From Cupriavidus agavae (GTDB lineage Bacteria; Pseudomonadota; Gammaproteobacteria; Burkholderiales; Burkholderiaceae), in contig NZ_SGXM01000003.1 in NCBI RefSeq assembly GCF_004217045.1, positions 372,001 to 436,000 of the forward strand: a stretch of DNA of 64,000 bases, given 5' to 3'. Shown here piece by piece: positions 18,324 to 27,107 of this stretch. Both the position numbers and the translations under genes were made by a program. Below the pieces are notes generated by a model. The model was not told where the DNA came from, ran no database searches, and saw nothing but the letters and a program-made list of their open reading frames with translations. Numbering within the stretch: position 1 is the first letter of the stretch; each line of letters begins with the position of its first letter.

Positions 18324-19301
18324 TTATGCTACCAGCCCGAGCCGGGCGCGCGCCGCATCGTACTCGGCCTTCATGCGCGCCACGATCTCCCCGGCGGTGG
18401 GAATGTCTTCGATCTGGCCCACGCCCTGGCCGGCGCCCCAGATGTCCTTCCACGCCTTGGCCTTCGAGGCGCCGCTCGAAAAGTCCATCTTGGTCTTGTC
18501 GGCCACGGGCAGGTTTTCCGGGTCCAGCCCCGAATTCACGATGCTCTCGCGGATGTAGTTGCCGTGCACGCCCGTGAACAGGTTCGTGTAGACGATGTCC
18601 GATGCCGCCGAGCCGATGATCGACTGCTTGTATTCGGCGCTGGCATGCCCCTCCTGCGACGCGATGAAGCGCGTGCCCACATAGGCGAAATCGGCGCCCA
18701 TGGCCTGCGCGGCCAGCACGGCGTCGCCCGTGGCGATCGAGCCGGACAGCGCGATCGGGCCGTCGAAAATCTTGCGCACCTCGCCAACCAGCGCGAACGG
18801 CGACAGCGTGCCGGCGTGCCCGCCCGCGCCGGCTGCCACCAGGATCAGCCCGTCCACGCCGGCCTCGATGGCCTTCTCGGCATGGCGGATGTTGATCACG
18901 TCATGCAGCACGATGCCGCCGTAGCTGTGCACCGCGTCGATCATCTCCTTGACCGGCGCGCGCAGCGACGTGATGAAAACCGGCACCTTGTGCTCCACGC
19001 AGACCCGCACGTCCTGCTCCAGCCGCGCGTTCGAGGCATGGACGATCTGGTTCACGGCCACCGGACCCACCGGCTTGCCGGGGTTAGCCGCCCGGAACTC
19101 CGCCAGCCCGGCCTCGATCTGCGTCAGCCACTCGCCCAGCAGTTCGGCAGGGCGGGCATTGAGCGCCGGGAACGAGCCGACGATGCCGGCCTTGCACTGC
19201 GCCAGCACCAGCTCCGGGTAGCTGACGATGAACATCGGCGATGCGATGACGGGCAGGGCCAGGTTCTGCAATGCAGCGGGAATATGTTTGGCGCCGGGCA
19301 T
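18324..19301 (-). CDS. Nitronate monooxygenase (2-nitropropane dioxygenase family)
   Basis: FMN-dependent TIM-barrel enzyme of 325 residues that oxidises alkyl nitronates to carbonyl compounds and nitrite. The N-terminus has the family's ALPVIASPMFIVSYPEL. The central VAAGAGGHAGTLSPFALV is the FMN-phosphate loop with the conserved His, and ALSGSIATGDAVLAAQAMGADFAYVGTRF follows. The ATG at 19301 follows AGGAG; the longer open frame upstream runs through the promoter. A TetR-type palindrome lies about 40 bp upstream. Confidence 0.9.
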   Translation of the reverse strand: MPGAKHIPAALQNLALPVIASPMFIVSYPELVLAQCKAGIVGSFPALNARPAELLGEWLTQIEAGLAEFRAANPGKPVGPVAVNQIVHASNARLEQDVRVCVEHKVPVFITSLRAPVKEMIDAVHSYGGIVLHDVINIRHAEKAIEAGVDGLILVAAGAGGHAGTLSPFALVGEVRKIFDGPIALSGSIATGDAVLAAQAMGADFAYVGTRFIASQEGHASAEYKQSIIGSAASDIVYTNLFTGVHGNYIRESIVNSGLDPENLPVADKTKMDFSSGASKAKAWKDIWGAGQGVGQIEDIPTAGEIVARMKAEYDAARARLGLVA

Positions 19302-19339
19302 GAAGTCTCCTCGAATGATGGTTCGGCTGGCGATGAACT

Positions 19340-19351
19340 GAACGATCGTTC
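19340..19351. promoter_or_regulatory. TetR-type palindrome upstream of nitronate monooxygenase
   Basis: Perfect 12-bp palindrome GAACGATCGTTC, with loose symmetry beyond it. This is a common TetR-family operator shape. It is 39 bp upstream of the nitronate monooxygenase ATG, where it would block its promoter. No tetR gene is in the window. Confidence 0.5.
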
Positions 19352-19414
19352 GATTATAGGGAGTTTCGGGTGGCGTGGCGGGCGGTAGAGGCAGGGGTCT
19401 AGGCCACGCCGGCT

Positions 19415-20707
19415 TCACGCCGGCCGGTCGCGATAGGCCACCAACTCCCAAGTCATCGCGGCGCTGACGTAACGGTAGCCAAGCCAGCGGTCGAGCCACA
19501 TGTAACGCCGCGGATTCACGTAGATCAGCCGGGGCATGGTCGTTCCCTCGGTGAAATGCTGTTTCCTGAAATCGGGGTCGAGGCCCAATCCGTTCGGGAC
19601 ACACCACACCCCGTTTTGTGGACAGGGCTCCCCGGAGTTGACCAGCGTCCCGAGCGGCGGCAGCGTTTTCAGCGTGGCCTTGGGCTCCGGCATCAGGTCG
19701 AGCGGCAAGCCCGTGGCGGGATCGAGCTTCTTGGCCTGCGCCAGACGCCGGATGAGTGCGTCGGAGGGCTGGGGCGGCGGCCCGGCGGCATCCCGTTCCC
19801 GCTTCCACTGGAAGGTACCGTCCCATTCCGGCAGCGGGGCGGGGGGCAGTGGGACGATCTGGTCGAGATCGGGGATTTTGGGGTTGTGGTATTCCCAGCG
19901 GTTGAGGAACTTGTCGATCTCCTTGTAGCGGCGCACGCGCTCGGGATCGGGGGTGAGTGCGAGGTAGTACAAGCTGTCAGTTGACGGATTGTCGAAGGCT
20001 TGTGCGAGCATATGGGCCGAGGCATAGAGACCGGCTTGTACTGCCTTCTGGTACGGGGGAAGCGCAGCGGCATATTGCTCGCGACCGTCGAAGATGATCC
20101 CCAATGTGTCCGCTGCCTTGCCATGCCCTTGGTCTGCGGCGCATTGGAACATCTGGATGGCAATGTCGGGTGCCTTGTCCATTGGTCGCAGATGCTCTGC
20201 CACATAAAACTGTGCCGCCGGATTGCCCAGATCAGCGGCTTTTCGGAAGTAGCGCAGCGCCATTTCCCGGTTTTGTTTCAGACCAAAGCCACGATTCAAG
20301 TAGAAGCCAATGTCGTAGTAGCCAGACGGCACGCCGGCATCGATCAACTGGCTGGCGAGGTCGATGCTTTCCCGGACACGGAATGGCGACCAGGCAAAAC
20401 CTTGCGAGATCAGTAGTTGCAGATTCGTGTTGGCCTTGTAATGGCCATGCGCGGCTGCGATGCGGTAGTAGCGCGCCACGTCGTCGAACTCCTTCGGACC
20501 GGGCCGCAGCTGCAGGTAGCGGCCATACCGAAACAGTTCGTCAGCCTCCGGGTCGAGTGGTGGCAGTCGGTCGGCTTCCTGTGCGCAAGTGAAGGCAAGG
20601 TTGGCACGGAGGCCCGGAATATCGGGAACGTTGTACAAGGGTTTGGACTCCTTGGAGCAGGCGGTCAATGTGAAGGCGAGGAGCAGAGTTGGAATCAGAG
20701 TGCGCAT
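19415..20707 (-). CDS. Sel1-like repeat lipoprotein, probable immunity protein for the adjacent phospholipase
   Basis: Predicted lipoprotein of 430 residues: signal peptide ending in the lipobox LTAC with Cys17 as the acylated residue. Residues about 50-260 form Sel1/TPR-type helical repeats (FRYGRYLQLRPGPKEFDDVARYYRIAAAHGH, MALRYFRKAADLGNPAAQFYVAEHL, AIQMFQCAADQGHGKAADTLG). A C-terminal domain of about 150 residues, DUF6396-like, is rich in Pro and Trp. The gene starts 3 bp after the Tle5-like phospholipase stop, so they form one operon. Immunity proteins of P. aeruginosa PldB carry Sel1-like repeats and act in the periplasm, which this protein would match. Base composition looks less GC-rich than the neighbours, suggesting acquisition. 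Confidence 0.8.
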   Translation of the reverse strand: MRTLIPTLLLAFTLTACSKESKPLYNVPDIPGLRANLAFTCAQEADRLPPLDPEADELFRYGRYLQLRPGPKEFDDVARYYRIAAAHGHYKANTNLQLLISQGFAWSPFRVRESIDLASQLIDAGVPSGYYDIGFYLNRGFGLKQNREMALRYFRKAADLGNPAAQFYVAEHLRPMDKAPDIAIQMFQCAADQGHGKAADTLGIIFDGREQYAAALPPYQKAVQAGLYASAHMLAQAFDNPSTDSLYYLALTPDPERVRRYKEIDKFLNRWEYHNPKIPDLDQIVPLPPAPLPEWDGTFQWKRERDAAGPPPQPSDALIRRLAQAKKLDPATGLPLDLMPEPKATLKTLPPLGTLVNSGEPCPQNGVWCVPNGLGLDPDFRKQHFTEGTTMPRLIYVNPRRYMWLDRWLGYRYVSAAMTWELVAYRDRPA

Positions 20708-20710
20708 GGC

Positions 20711-22705
20711 TTAGTCCCAGTAGGTTCGTTTTGGGTCGTCGCGATAGAACTCGATCAGGGACGCCGCGGGTCCTTCGCCACTCAACTTTCGGTCCTTGTT
20801 CTTCTTGATGAGCTTCGTCCATTCTCTAAAAGCCTCTCCCACCTTCTCCTGCCCACCCCGCCCCCCTGTATGAATATCCCAAAGCCGCCGCCGCAAAGGC
20901 TGCGTCACGGCCGCATTCTCATGGCAGATGTTCAGTTCGGTGTCGCCCTCCATGCTGCGGGTGTTGATGTTGGCCGAACCCAGCGTCATGAACACGTCGT
21001 CGACGATCATCAGTTTCGAGTGGATATAGACGTCGATCCATTTACCGGGCAGAGAGTCGGGCGCCACCAGCGTGCAGACGTGGACCTTGAGGCCCGGGAT
21101 GTCTACGGGTGCGATGACCTGCGGTTCGTTCATCTGCTGCTTGATTTCGGCCTTCCTGCGCTCTGCCTGTTCCAGCAGGTATTCCCCCTCGGCCTGCGCC
21201 TGGCGGGCGCCGGCCGTGTCGTCGAACCCCCGCATCCGCTCCGCGTCATACAACCTCCTGCGCGCGCGCTCCTCGTGCTTGAGCGCAGCGGCGTAGAGCG
21301 CTTCGAGGTCGTCCTGACGCTCCAGCGCGGCCACGCCGGGGATGGTGTCGGCCCGACCGAGCGCGTCGAGCATCCGATAGGTGTTGACCGTGCCGTCGCC
21401 CATGCCTTCGTCAGTGGAATTCGTCACCACGAACAGGTGGAGGGAGCCATGCTCGCCGGGGTCGCGGCCGCCCTTGAGTTGGGCCACGACCGCCTCCTTG
21501 ATCTGGTCGGCGACCGGGGGGTAGCGGAAGTACTGGTTCTCGATATAGACGAAGCTCGACACGTTGTTGACCGCCTGTAGGTACATGGCCAGGATGTCAG
21601 TGTGCTGGACGGGTTCGAAAGCGCCGTCCTTACGCCGCCAGCCGCTCTGCGAATGGGTCCGCAGCACTTGTGCCATGACCTTTGCGCCGTGCCCTTCTCG
21701 GCACTTGTGGAGGGCCGCGGCGGACTTGCGGCGATCACCGAGACCCTCGTCCGTTTCCCTGTCCCACGATTCGCAAAACACATGGTTGAGGCATTTCAGG
21801 ATGGGACCGGTCACGCGGCTGGAGATGTCCTGTCGCGGCGTGGGACCGTTGCGCCCCTGATGCCCGGTCCGGGTGACCGCGCTGTGATGGTCGGTGTCCC
21901 AGTAGGCGTCGAGCATGTTGTGGCCCATGACGTAGCCCACCGCGCACTCGGGCTGTTCGTAGTCCACAAGCACCATCTTCTGGTGGTGGGAGGGGGCTGC
22001 CGCGCCCATCGCAAGCCCGCCTTTTGCGCGGGTGCCGGCCGTGCGCCGTTCGTCCTTGCCGAAGAACGCCGTCCGGAAGCTGATTTCAAGGCGATCGTCG
22101 AAGGGGAAGTCCCGCGTCATGAAGTCGACATTGCGCAACGCCGCGAGCTGCCAGACCGACGGGATAGCCGAAAGCACTACCGACGGCTGCATGATGAGGT
22201 TGCGCAGTGTCAACTGCCTGGGATCCCGCTTGGAGGCGCACCAGTACCAGTAGCGGTCGAACTCGTCGGGATTCCTGCGGGGATCGGGGCGGGTTCGCAT
22301 GTAGGCGGTGATCCGCCCCGGCATGTTGGGTTCAGGGCCGGCCAGCGAGGCTATACCGGGCAGGCCCAGCACCGCCCCGCCCCAGCACAGTACCCGCACC
22401 TTGACACCCCGCTTGCCCACTGTCTCCAGCAGTTCGCCGATGCATTCCGTGCCGTGGCCGTCCTGGCCGCGCCGGAAGAACATCGACGGCTGGAAGCCCC
22501 AGCAGATGATATCCACGCTATGGCGGGCGCCCGCGATGGCGTCATGGACGTCCCGGAACGCTTCTTCGCCGTTGACCAGCGGAGTGAACGTGCATGGCTC
22601 CGGATAATACATGGCGCGCTGCACGAACCACGGCAGGGTGGTGGTGACGGATGTGGTGTGCGCCAGGGCAATTGGCGCAGTGATGGGTTCGGGCAGGCGT
22701 CTCAT
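20711..22705 (-). CDS. Phospholipase D-family protein, Tle5-like type VI secretion lipase effector
   Basis: Protein of 664 residues with two HKD catalytic motifs: HQKMVLVD (His241, Lys243, Asp248) and HSKLMIVD (His562, Lys564, Asp569), each followed by the GS/GN element (GYVMGHN, GSANINTRSMEGDTELN). Between them is a charged helical insert (about 440-520). There is no signal peptide, as expected for an effector exported by another route. The arrangement fits Tle5, the antibacterial PLD effectors that attack membrane phospholipids. The frame extends to a TTG at 22783, but that codon lies in the T-tract of the rlmI-like terminator, so the ATG at 22705 is preferred. No VgrG, PAAR or T6SS structural gene is in the window; a housekeeping PLD is the alternative. 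Confidence 0.82.
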   Translation of the reverse strand: MRRLPEPITAPIALAHTTSVTTTLPWFVQRAMYYPEPCTFTPLVNGEEAFRDVHDAIAGARHSVDIICWGFQPSMFFRRGQDGHGTECIGELLETVGKRGVKVRVLCWGGAVLGLPGIASLAGPEPNMPGRITAYMRTRPDPRRNPDEFDRYWYWCASKRDPRQLTLRNLIMQPSVVLSAIPSVWQLAALRNVDFMTRDFPFDDRLEISFRTAFFGKDERRTAGTRAKGGLAMGAAAPSHHQKMVLVDYEQPECAVGYVMGHNMLDAYWDTDHHSAVTRTGHQGRNGPTPRQDISSRVTGPILKCLNHVFCESWDRETDEGLGDRRKSAAALHKCREGHGAKVMAQVLRTHSQSGWRRKDGAFEPVQHTDILAMYLQAVNNVSSFVYIENQYFRYPPVADQIKEAVVAQLKGGRDPGEHGSLHLFVVTNSTDEGMGDGTVNTYRMLDALGRADTIPGVAALERQDDLEALYAAALKHEERARRRLYDAERMRGFDDTAGARQAQAEGEYLLEQAERRKAEIKQQMNEPQVIAPVDIPGLKVHVCTLVAPDSLPGKWIDVYIHSKLMIVDDVFMTLGSANINTRSMEGDTELNICHENAAVTQPLRRRLWDIHTGGRGGQEKVGEAFREWTKLIKKNKDRKLSGEGPAASLIEFYRDDPKRTYWD

Positions 22706-22781
22706 GGAAGCGGTACGGCTGACAATGTCGCACGCTACCCCGAAGCCATGGCGGGCGATTTGCCGCCGCGCAAGCCGTACC

Positions 22782-22811
22782 AAAAAAACGCCCCGCTCGT
22801 GAGAGCGGGGC
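22782..22811 (-). terminator. Rho-independent terminator of the rlmI-like gene
   Basis: On the minus strand a 9-bp perfect stem (GAGCGGGGC partner arms at 22790-22798 and 22803-22811) with a 4-nt loop is followed by seven T residues. It separates the methyltransferase gene from the phospholipase pair. Confidence 0.85.
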
Positions 22812-22936
22812 CATTACCACGAAGACTGATAAGAAGAGACGGTCAGACACCTGCCAATGCCTTACCGTGAGACGAATCTTAGGCGGTCAATATGACCACC
22901 AGAAGACAGTTCCAAGGCATTTTCGGACAGCGCCGG

Positions 22937-24130
22937 TCAGACCTTCTCCAGCAGCAGGCCCTTGAGGTATTCGCCTTCCGGGAAGGCCGCCGACATCGGG
23001 TGGTCCGTGCCGGCCGACAGCCGGCGCAGGATGCGGGCGTCGGCGCGGGCGTCGGTGGCGGCGCCGGCCACGATCTTGTGGAACAGCTCCATGCCGATCG
23101 CGCCCGAGCACGAGTACGTGAACAGCAGGCCGCCCGGGCGCAGCAGCTGCATGCCGACCAGGTTGATCTCCTTGTAGGCGCGTGCGGCGCGGTCGATATG
23201 GGCGGCCGACGGCGCGAACTTGGGCGGGTCCAGCACGATCAGGTCGAACTGGCGGCCTTCGGCGCGGAACTCGCGCAGCATCTTGAACACGTCGGCGTCG
23301 AGCCAGGTGGCGCGGCCGGCGTCGAAGCCGTTCAGCGCCACATTGTTCGCGGCGATCTTGAGAGCGTCGCCGGACGAGTCGATCGATGTCACCGAGGCGG
23401 CGCCGCCCCGCAGCGCGGCCAGCGAAAAGCCGCCGGTGTAGCAGAAGCAGTTCAGCACCTCGCGGCCCTGGGCCAGGTCGCCCACGAGCTTGCGGTTGTC
23501 GCGCTGGTCGACGTAGAAGCCGGTCTTGTGGCCGTTGCGCACGTCCACGTAGTACTTCACGCCGTGTTCGGTCACCGACAGTTCCGGATCGGGTTCGGCA
23601 CCGGCCAGCACGCCGGTCACCAGTTCCAGGCCCTCGCGCTGGCGTACGGCCGCGTCGGACCGCTCGTAGACGTTCGGGCAGCCGGTCTCCTTGACCAGCG
23701 CCTGCACCAGGGCATCCTTCCACTGCTCCACGCCGGCCGAGTTGAACTGGCAGACCAGCTGGCCGCGTTCGCCTTCGCCGTAGTAATCGACCACGAGGCC
23801 GGGAATACGGTCGGCCTCGCCGAAGATCAGCCGCACGGCGCTGGTGTCGCGCACCCATTGCCGGCGGTGCGCCACGGCGGCGGCCACGCGGCGCTTGAAC
23901 AGCGCGTGGTCCACGGGTTCGTTCTCGTCGAATGTCCACACGCGGGCGCGGATCTGCGATTCGGGGCTATAGGCGCCGCGCGCCAGGAAGCGGCCGTCGG
24001 CGGCGCGGATGACCACGGTCGAGCCCGCCTCGCAGCGGCCCTCGGTCGCGGCGATGCCCGTGGCGTAGACCCACGGATGGCGGCGCAGCAGGGATTTTTC
24101 CTTGCCCGGCTTCAGGGTGATGACGTTCAT
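22937..24130 (-). CDS. rlmI: 23S rRNA (cytosine-5)-methyltransferase RlmI-like
   Basis: SAM-dependent methyltransferase of 397 residues. An N-terminal PUA RNA-binding domain (about 1-75; KEKSLLRRHPWVYATGI) is followed by the EEHEE-type linker (KTGFYVDQRDNR) and a Rossmann methyltransferase domain (about 200-397; VLNCFCYTGGFSLAALRGG). The catalytic motifs are DPPKFAPS and TYSCSG, the latter Cys probably being the nucleophile. In E. coli RlmI methylates C1962 of 23S rRNA. The stop is about 125 bp before its terminator hairpin; a DUF493 gene ends 4 bp upstream. Confidence 0.88.
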   Translation of the reverse strand: MNVITLKPGKEKSLLRRHPWVYATGIAATEGRCEAGSTVVIRAADGRFLARGAYSPESQIRARVWTFDENEPVDHALFKRRVAAAVAHRRQWVRDTSAVRLIFGEADRIPGLVVDYYGEGERGQLVCQFNSAGVEQWKDALVQALVKETGCPNVYERSDAAVRQREGLELVTGVLAGAEPDPELSVTEHGVKYYVDVRNGHKTGFYVDQRDNRKLVGDLAQGREVLNCFCYTGGFSLAALRGGAASVTSIDSSGDALKIAANNVALNGFDAGRATWLDADVFKMLREFRAEGRQFDLIVLDPPKFAPSAAHIDRAARAYKEINLVGMQLLRPGGLLFTYSCSGAIGMELFHKIVAGAATDARADARILRRLSAGTDHPMSAAFPEGEYLKGLLLEKV

Positions 24131-24134
24131 GCGC

Positions 24135-24443
24135 TTACAGCACCACCTTGACCATCGGATGGGCCGTCAGCGTGCGGTACAGCTCGTCGAGCTGCTCGCG
24201 GCTGGTGACCCACACGGTCACGGTCAGGCCCAGGTAGTTGCCGTTGCGCGACGGACGCATCTCCATCTTGCCGGCGTGGAAGTTCGGGTCGAATTCCTGG
24301 ATCAGCGTCACGATGGCCTCGGCAAAGCCGTCCTGCATCGCGCCCATGACCTTGATCGGGAAATCGCTCGGGTATTCGATCAGCGACTGCTCGGGCGGGA
24401 TGTCGCCCGGAATCAGCGGACCGTTCTTCGGATCTGTCGTCAT
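24135..24443 (-). CDS. DUF493 (YbeD/UPF0250) family protein
   Basis: Small cytoplasmic protein of 102 residues with an ACT-like alpha-beta fold expected from family members. SLIEYPSDFPIKVMGA and KMEMRPSRNGNYLGLTVTVWVTSREQLDELYRTLTAHPMV are the family's characteristic N- and C-terminal halves. YbeD is usually encoded between dacA and lipB. Here a dacA-like carboxypeptidase is directly upstream, but lipB and lipA are not in the same orientation downstream; an rRNA methyltransferase follows instead. The ATG at 24443 is used; the frame continues two codons to a TTG. Confidence 0.85.
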   Translation of the reverse strand: MTTDPKNGPLIPGDIPPEQSLIEYPSDFPIKVMGAMQDGFAEAIVTLIQEFDPNFHAGKMEMRPSRNGNYLGLTVTVWVTSREQLDELYRTLTAHPMVKVVL

Positions 24444-24468
24444 TGCCAACCTTCTCGGATCTGTCTAA

Positions 24469-25674
24469 TTACTTGCGCTTGAACCAGAGGCGGATCGTAT
24501 CCCACAGGCGGCCGAAGAAGCCGGCTTCCGGCACTTCCTCCAGCGCCACCACCGGGAACTCGCCCACCTTGTTGTTGCCGTCCATCAGCTTGACCGTCCC
24601 CACCTGCTGGCCGGCCGTGATCGGCGCGATCAGCAGTTCCTGGCGCTCCAGCACCGGCTTCAGGCGGCCGCCCGTGCCCTTGGGCACCGTGACGAACGTC
24701 TCGTTCGACACGCCGATCTTGATCGTGCCCGACTTGCCCTTGTAAATATCGGGCGTGGCCAGGACCTGGCCCTTGTCGTACAGGCGCAGCGTGTCGAAGA
24801 ACTGGAAGCCGTAGTTCAGCACCTTCAGGCTTTCCTGCGTGCGCACCTGGTCCGACGCGGTGCCGATCATGATCGACACCAGGCGGCGCTGGCCGTTGGG
24901 CACGTTGGCCAGCGGGCGCTGGGCCGACGAGATCAGGCAGTAGCCGGCGGATTTGGTGTGGCCGGTCTTCACGCCGTCGACGGTCGGATCGATGTACAGC
25001 AGGCGGTTGCGGTTGGGCTGCTTGATCTTGTTATAGGTGAACTCCTTCTGCGAGTACATCGTGTAGTACTCGGGGAAGTCCTTGATCAGGCGCGTGGTCA
25101 GCGTGGCCAGGTCCACCGCCGTGGTGTAGTGGTCCGGGTCGGGCACGCCGTCGGTGTTCGTGAAGTGCGTGTTCTTCATGCCCATGCGCTGGGCCTCGCG
25201 GTTCATCATCGCCACGAAGCCTTCCTCGGAGCCGCCCACGGCCTCGGCCAGCGCCAGCGCGGCGTCGTTGCCGGACTGGACGATCAGGCCCATCAGCAGG
25301 TCCTGCACGCTGACCGGCTTGCCGGCCTCGATGAACATGCGCGATTCATCGCTTTTCACCTTCCGCACGATGTCGGTGGGGGTGACGATCTGGTCCAGCG
25401 TCAGGCGCTTTTCCTTGAGCGCCTCGAACGCCAGGTAGGCGGTCATGATCTTGGTCAGCGACGCGGGCTCGATGCGCAGGTCGGCGTTCTGCGATGCCAG
25501 GGCCTGGCCACTGGTCACGTCGAACAGCATCCAGGACTTGGCGGCCACCTGCGGCATCGGCACGCCCTGCGCCAGGACGGCGGCGGGGGCGGCGGCAAGC
25601 GCGGCGGCGAGGGTCGCGGCAACGGCGACCGGGGCGAGGGCGGATGCGAAGTGCGGCGTGGCTCTGTTCAGCAT
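24469..25674 (-). CDS. dacA: D-alanyl-D-alanine carboxypeptidase (PBP5/6 type)
   Basis: Periplasmic penicillin-binding protein that removes the terminal D-Ala from peptidoglycan pentapeptides. It has 401 residues. A signal peptide (about 1-35, cleavage after VLAQ) precedes the catalytic domain with SLTK (nucleophile Ser72), SGN and KTG motifs. The C-terminal beta domain ends with FFGRLWDTIRLWFKRK, the amphipathic membrane anchor of PBP5/6. ATG at 25674; the frame upstream overlaps the neighbouring hydrolase gene and is not needed. It is followed by the DUF493 gene after 25 bp, the conserved dacA-ybeD order. Confidence 0.95.
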   Translation of the reverse strand: MLNRATPHFASALAPVAVAATLAAALAAAPAAVLAQGVPMPQVAAKSWMLFDVTSGQALASQNADLRIEPASLTKIMTAYLAFEALKEKRLTLDQIVTPTDIVRKVKSDESRMFIEAGKPVSVQDLLMGLIVQSGNDAALALAEAVGGSEEGFVAMMNREAQRMGMKNTHFTNTDGVPDPDHYTTAVDLATLTTRLIKDFPEYYTMYSQKEFTYNKIKQPNRNRLLYIDPTVDGVKTGHTKSAGYCLISSAQRPLANVPNGQRRLVSIMIGTASDQVRTQESLKVLNYGFQFFDTLRLYDKGQVLATPDIYKGKSGTIKIGVSNETFVTVPKGTGGRLKPVLERQELLIAPITAGQQVGTVKLMDGNNKVGEFPVVALEEVPEAGFFGRLWDTIRLWFKRK

Positions 25675-25717
25675 GTGCGGATATCCAACGAAAAAAAGGT
25701 TGCGCGGACGGGACGGA

Positions 25718-26362
25718 TCACCGTACCCACGCGTTGACGACAAGCTGCTTGATCAGGTGCAGCTTGCGGTGAAAGAAATGGTCGGCGCCGGGAATGACGA
25801 TGACCGGCAGGTCCTGCGGCCGCGCCCAGTCCAGCACGCTGGCCAGCGCCACGGTTTCGTCCTGCTCGCCATGGATCACGATGGTGTCGGCGGGCACGGT
25901 GGCCACCTCCCAGCGGCTCGTGGCCGTGCCCACCAGCACCAGCCGCTCGGCGGGCGTGCCGGCCTCGGCCAGGCGGCGCCCCACGTGCGTCTGCACGAAG
26001 CTGCCGAACGAGAAGCCGCCGAGCGCCAGCGGCAGCGTGGCGGCATCGGGCGACCACGCGGTCTGCGTGCGCATCCAGTCGATCACGGCCAGCAGGTCGT
26101 CCTGCTCGCCGATGCCCTTGTCGTGCTCGCCGGCCGAATTGCCCACGCCGCGGAAGTTCGGACGCACCGTGGCGTAGCCCAGCGCGACGAACGTGCGCGC
26201 CAGCGTCTGGGCCACCTTGTTGTCCTTGGTGCCGGCGAACAGCGGGTGCGGGTGTGCCACGAGCGCCAGCCCGCGCACGGGCTCGTTCTGCGGCAGATCG
26301 ATCGAGATGTCGATGGCGCCGACGGGGCCGGCGATGGTGGTGACCTGGGTATGCGCGTTCAT
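25718..26362 (-). CDS. Alpha/beta hydrolase of the dienelactone hydrolase/CocE-like small family
   Basis: Cytoplasmic hydrolase of 214 residues. LVAHPHPLFAGTKDNKVAQTLA and RPNFRGVGNSAG form the oxyanion-side motifs. The nucleophile elbow is GFSFG, the acid lies in HGEQDETV and the His is in GADHFFH. This is the widespread alpha/beta hydrolase family with unknown natural substrate. It ends 43 bp before the dacA ATG, same strand, and lies 70 bp after the ferredoxin stop. Confidence 0.88.
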   Translation of the reverse strand: MNAHTQVTTIAGPVGAIDISIDLPQNEPVRGLALVAHPHPLFAGTKDNKVAQTLARTFVALGYATVRPNFRGVGNSAGEHDKGIGEQDDLLAVIDWMRTQTAWSPDAATLPLALGGFSFGSFVQTHVGRRLAEAGTPAERLVLVGTATSRWEVATVPADTIVIHGEQDETVALASVLDWARPQDLPVIVIPGADHFFHRKLHLIKQLVVNAWVR

Positions 26363-26432
26363 GGTGGCAGGAAAGGCAACGGCACGACAAAAAACCGGGC
26401 TTCGGACCCGGCGCGGCTCGGCGTTGAGGGGC

Positions 26433-26753
26433 TCAGCGATCCACCATCAGCCGTTCGACGGGCACGCCGTTGACCAGATGGCTGTCGATGATCTCGTCGA
26501 TGTCCTGCTGGTCGACGAAGGTGTACCAGACGGCCTCGGGGTAGACCACCAGCACCGGGCCAAGTTCACAACGGTTCAGGCAGCCGGCCTTGTTGATCCG
26601 CACGCGGCCTTCGGCCCCGGCGATGCCCAACTGCTTGCAGCGCTTCTTGGCGTATTCCTGCATGGCCTTGGCGTTGTGGTCGGCACAGCAGGCCTTGCCG
26701 TCGTCGCGCTCGTTCAGGCAGAAGAAGACGTGGTGTTTGTAGTAGCTGCTCAT
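26433..26753 (-). CDS. Thioredoxin-like [2Fe-2S] ferredoxin
   Basis: Protein of 106 residues resembling the thioredoxin-fold 2Fe-2S ferredoxins (Aquifex Fd4 / NuoE-like). The cluster Cys set is visible: Cys12 in FFCLNERDDGKACC and the C-terminal pair in NKAGCLNRCELGPVLVVYP. Such proteins are electron carriers of unassigned pathway. A perfect -10 hexamer TATAAT is present on the minus strand at 26829-26834, about 75 bp upstream of the ATG, although I see no good -35. Confidence 0.88.
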   Translation of the reverse strand: MSSYYKHHVFFCLNERDDGKACCADHNAKAMQEYAKKRCKQLGIAGAEGRVRINKAGCLNRCELGPVLVVYPEAVWYTFVDQQDIDEIIDSHLVNGVPVERLMVDR

Positions 26754-26982
26754 GACGGCGTGCCGGTGGGGGCGTCGCCAGCGGCTCGCACTGGCGGCCG
26801 CGCGCGGCCTGGATCGGGAAAGGTCGGAATTATACGTGGTCGGGCCCGGCCACCCGCAGCGGATGCAAGACCGGAAATCCGGAAACGACGATGCCCTGCT
26901 GCGTGACCGGACGCTGCATTTCGCGTTCCAGCAGACGCCGATCGCCCTGAATGAGTCGTAAAAGACACTTTTGATACCTCCC

Positions 26983-27001
26983 CGGACATCGCCGATGTCC
27001 G
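26983..27001. promoter_or_regulatory. Perfect inverted repeat upstream of dctA
   Basis: CGGACATC and GATGTCCG arms with a GCC centre. It lies about 107 bp upstream of the sigma54 -24 element and abuts the tandem TCCG-CGGA elements, so it may be part of the same activator platform. Confidence 0.45.
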
Positions 27002-27034
27002 AAACCCCGGAGCCTGCGATTCCGGTTTTCCGGA
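26998..27034. promoter_or_regulatory. Tandem candidate DctD enhancer sites
   Basis: Two 14-bp elements of the form TCCG-N6-CGGA, at 26998-27011 and 27021-27034, with starts 23 bp apart (about two helical turns). The second, TCCGGTTTTCCGGA, is a perfect hairpin palindrome. They are 74-110 bp upstream of the sigma54 promoter, the usual distance for a bacterial enhancer-binding protein such as the DctD encoded downstream. Confidence 0.5.
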
Positions 27035-27107
27035 CTCCCGGACGGCCGCGCGCGCCTGCGCCCCGATTTTTCCTTGCAGATCAATGACTTGGCGGCAACG
27101 CCGCAGG

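Noticed and set aside
22705..22783. TTG-initiated extension of the Tle5-like phospholipase
   Set aside because: The TTG lies in the T-tract of the upstream gene's terminator; the ATG at 22705 is the first plausible start after it.
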